A DNA stretch of 64,000 nucleotides from positions 1 through 64,000 of the forward strand of contig CAJTUT010000003.1 of the NCBI GenBank assembly GCA_910579455.1, written 5' to 3'. The position numbers and the translations under genes are program-made. Shown here in pieces: positions 62,682-64,000 of the stretch; the stretch's first letter is position 1, and every line of letters starts with the position of its first letter. The DNA comes from an uncultured Bacilli bacterium. GTDB lineage: Bacteria > Bacillota_I > Bacilli_A > RF39 > UBA660. The notes beneath the pieces are model-generated. The model searched no databases and was not told the origin of the DNA. It was given only the letters and a program-made list of their open reading frames with translations.

Positions 62682-62930
62682 ATGTATAAAAATACAGATA
62701 TTGATATTGAAAATAGGATTATTACTATAATTAATAAAATAAAACCCTTTCTAATTAATGATGGAGGAAATCTAGAGTTTATAAAATATGAAAATAACAT
62801 TGTTTACGTAAAATTGATTGGAGCTTGTGCTGAATGCAATATGATGGATATAACACTAAAAGACGGAATTGAACAGTTAATTATAAATGAAATACCAGAA
62901 GTTAAAGAAGTGATAAATATAGACAAGTAA
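62682..62930 (+). CDS. NifU-like C-terminal domain protein (Nfu-type FeS scaffold)
   Basis: The 82-residue protein is a single Nfu domain: IKPFLINDGGNLEF and LIGACAECNMMDITLKDGIE, with the CxxC that holds a 4Fe-4S cluster for delivery to target proteins. In B. subtilis the same small protein (YutI) lies near yutH, as here. The ATG follows TTGGTGAT. It overlaps no neighbour; yutH is convergent and starts two bases beyond its stop. Confidence 0.88.
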   Translation: MYKNTDIDIENRIITIINKIKPFLINDGGNLEFIKYENNIVYVKLIGACAECNMMDITLKDGIEQLIINEIPEVKEVINIDK

Positions 62931-62931
62931 A

Positions 62932-63822
62932 TCACAACCAATCTATTCTTTCTATACTAAATAATTGATTAATAATCATGTAGATATTTATAATATAATC
63001 CTCATACTCCTCAGTTCTTTTTAAAATAGATAGAATTTCTTTTTCTTCTAAATTATTACCAATAATTTCATCATATTTATCAAAATAATAGGTAGGAAAT
63101 AGCAGTCTAGCGTATATTAACTGACAAGAAAATTGGTCCAAATTAAGATAACTCAATAAACCCTTTATTTTTATATAGTCATAATCATCATTAAAGAATA
63201 TATATTTTAAATACTCAGCAATATCCCTACTTTTATAGTCAATAATTAAATTCAGTGGATTATTAAATTCATTATCTCTAATTCTCTTATGTGATATTAC
63301 AAGATTATCATTTTTAGATTGAAGTAAGTGATAGGTATTATAAACATAGGATATTGCATTTTCGGCCATTCCAATAAAATAATTAATGCTATCTCTTAAT
63401 AGAGGATACTCTTTATCTAAATGTATTAATTGATACTCAATATAATCAATTTTTTCTGACCATAGAAACAACCAATTAGACCTATCTATATTTTTATACA
63501 TTTTCTTTGATGTTAAAAGATAATACGGTTTTTCTATAATCTCTTCAATCCCTATTTTTTTAGAAACCTTTTTTATTAATATATATGAATAATTTTGCAC
63601 ATGAGTAATAATGCTATTTTCAATATTAATCATAATTTGATCATATTTATGGTTTCCCTTAATCAGATGATTAACCTCGATAATTTCATCCTCATATCTA
63701 TTTAATGGTAAAAACAAATATTGATTATCAAAATAGCTGAATCTATATTGGCGTCTATTTTTATATAGATGATTTATTTTTATATTATAATAATACTCAA
63801 TTAAATTTTTTATTTTCACCAC
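62932..63822 (-). CDS. yutH: YutH-like spore coat kinase-fold protein
   Basis: A 296-residue protein with a WLFLWSEKIDYIEYQL block, INYFIGMAENAISYVYNT, VISHKRI and IIDYKSRDIAEYLKYIFF. This recalls YutH/CotS-type (aminoglycoside-phosphotransferase-like) spore coat proteins: the FxGxTENAIxY and HxR and xDHxSRDLAEW-like elements are matched in order, while the kinase catalytic DxN is not obvious, so activity is doubtful. Adjacent to the YutI-type gene, as in Bacillus. Ribosome binding site AGAGGTG. Confidence 0.72.
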   Translation of the reverse strand: MVKIKNLIEYYYNIKINHLYKNRRQYRFSYFDNQYLFLPLNRYEDEIIEVNHLIKGNHKYDQIMINIENSIITHVQNYSYILIKKVSKKIGIEEIIEKPYYLLTSKKMYKNIDRSNWLFLWSEKIDYIEYQLIHLDKEYPLLRDSINYFIGMAENAISYVYNTYHLLQSKNDNLVISHKRIRDNEFNNPLNLIIDYKSRDIAEYLKYIFFNDDYDYIKIKGLLSYLNLDQFSCQLIYARLLFPTYYFDKYDEIIGNNLEEKEILSILKRTEEYEDYIINIYMIINQLFSIERIDWL

Positions 63823-63861
63823 CTCTATAAAACTTTATGATAAAGCCAATGTTTTTACAAC

Positions 63862-63917
63862 AAAAAAAGGGAAATATCTCCCTAATAGCTCGATAATATT
63901 ATCTAATTTTTCCCTTT
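63862..63917 (-). terminator. Terminator of the gene cut by the right edge
   Basis: AAAGGGAAA and TTTCCCTTT pair over a long loop and are followed on the minus strand by a T run. The hairpin covers the stop codon of the partial gene at 63903. Confidence 0.55.
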
Positions 63918-64000
63918 GTGGATGGAAAAATTTGTTTCCTGTGTATTTCCATTATTTTCTAACATATGATCCAAATTTAAATTTGGATTAGTACTCTGTT
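63903..64000 (-). CDS. C-terminal end of a gene continuing past the right edge
   Basis: The minus strand is open from the window edge to a TAG at 63903, giving about 32 codons that end NTQETNFSIHKGKN. The text is Asn-rich and low complexity, so it looks like a disordered tail of a longer protein. It is followed by a terminator-like hairpin. Identity cannot be told from this fragment. Confidence 0.5.
   Translation of the reverse strand, partial: QSTNPNLNLDHMLENNGNTQETNFSIHKGKN

Noticed and set aside
1..64000. CRISPR arrays, insertion sequences, prophage or rRNA genes
   Set aside because: No repeat-spacer array, transposase, integrase, phage structural gene or rRNA segment was seen on either strand.

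Overview
The window is very AT-rich DNA from a low-GC, Gram-positive, endospore-forming bacterium, probably an uncultured gut member of the Bacilli (RF39/Erysipelotrichia-like). The placement rests on gene content and not on a search: RpoD beside DnaG and TrmK, the rpsT/gpr-spoIIP-lepA-hemW block, YqeG-YqeH, SepF-DivIVA-IleS, strong AGGTG-type ribosome binding sites, and many sporulation and germination genes (gerA/B/C type, ylbJ, spoIIP, gpr, spoVB, sigK, yutH). TAA, TAG and TGA all act as stops.

Layout. 0-5.6 kb: a QueH-M3 peptidase fusion cut by an in-frame amber codon, a ZIP metal transporter, small enzymes and an rRNA methyltransferase. 5.7-8.5 kb: a tricistronic spore germinant-receptor operon with a shortened C subunit. 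8.5-14.4 kb: a run of small membrane, lipoprotein and degenerate-enzyme genes, including GDPD, DUF1003 and a decayed phosphoglycerate-mutase-like protein. 14.6-19.8 kb: YlbL/YlbJ, then a type IV pilus-like module (two pseudopilins divergent from a GspE-type ATPase with a long disordered tail). 19.9-27.9 kb: tmk, an exported protein, an HD protein, hemW, lepA, spoIIP, gpr, rpsT. 28-39.7 kb: transglutaminase-like protein, recD2, mtaB, spoVB, a third pseudopilin, a GHL10 hydrolase, DUF421 and lipoproteins. 39.8-47.6 kb: trmK, rpoD, dnaG, yqeH, yqeG, a polysaccharide deacetylase and an uninterrupted sigK. 47.7-52.8 kb: a frameshifted gene remnant, murE, an arginase-fold pseudoenzyme, a DHH phosphodiesterase and a P-loop kinase. 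52.8-58.1 kb: ileS behind a cation exchanger and an isoleucine T-box, then divIVA and sepF. 58.2-60.8 kb: a HerA-like ATPase head-to-head with a MvaI/BcnI-family endonuclease. 60.9-62.1 kb: thirteen tRNA-type genes on the minus strand, one of them aberrant, behind a near-consensus promoter. The right end holds an S1-domain protein, an Nfu-type scaffold, YutH and the tail of one more gene.

How it fits together: the core is housekeeping (replication priming, primary transcription, translation, ribosome assembly, cell division) interleaved with sporulation stages: engulfment (SpoIIP), cortex and mother-cell expression (SpoVB, SigK, YlbJ), coat (YutH), and germination (Ger receptor, GPR). The most notable points are the swapped GLHH signature in IleS, the isoleucine T-box reading through a cation exchanger into ileS, several fold-conserved but catalytically degenerate enzymes, an odd Ser-type tRNA with a replaced anticodon arm, and the HerA/endonuclease pair.
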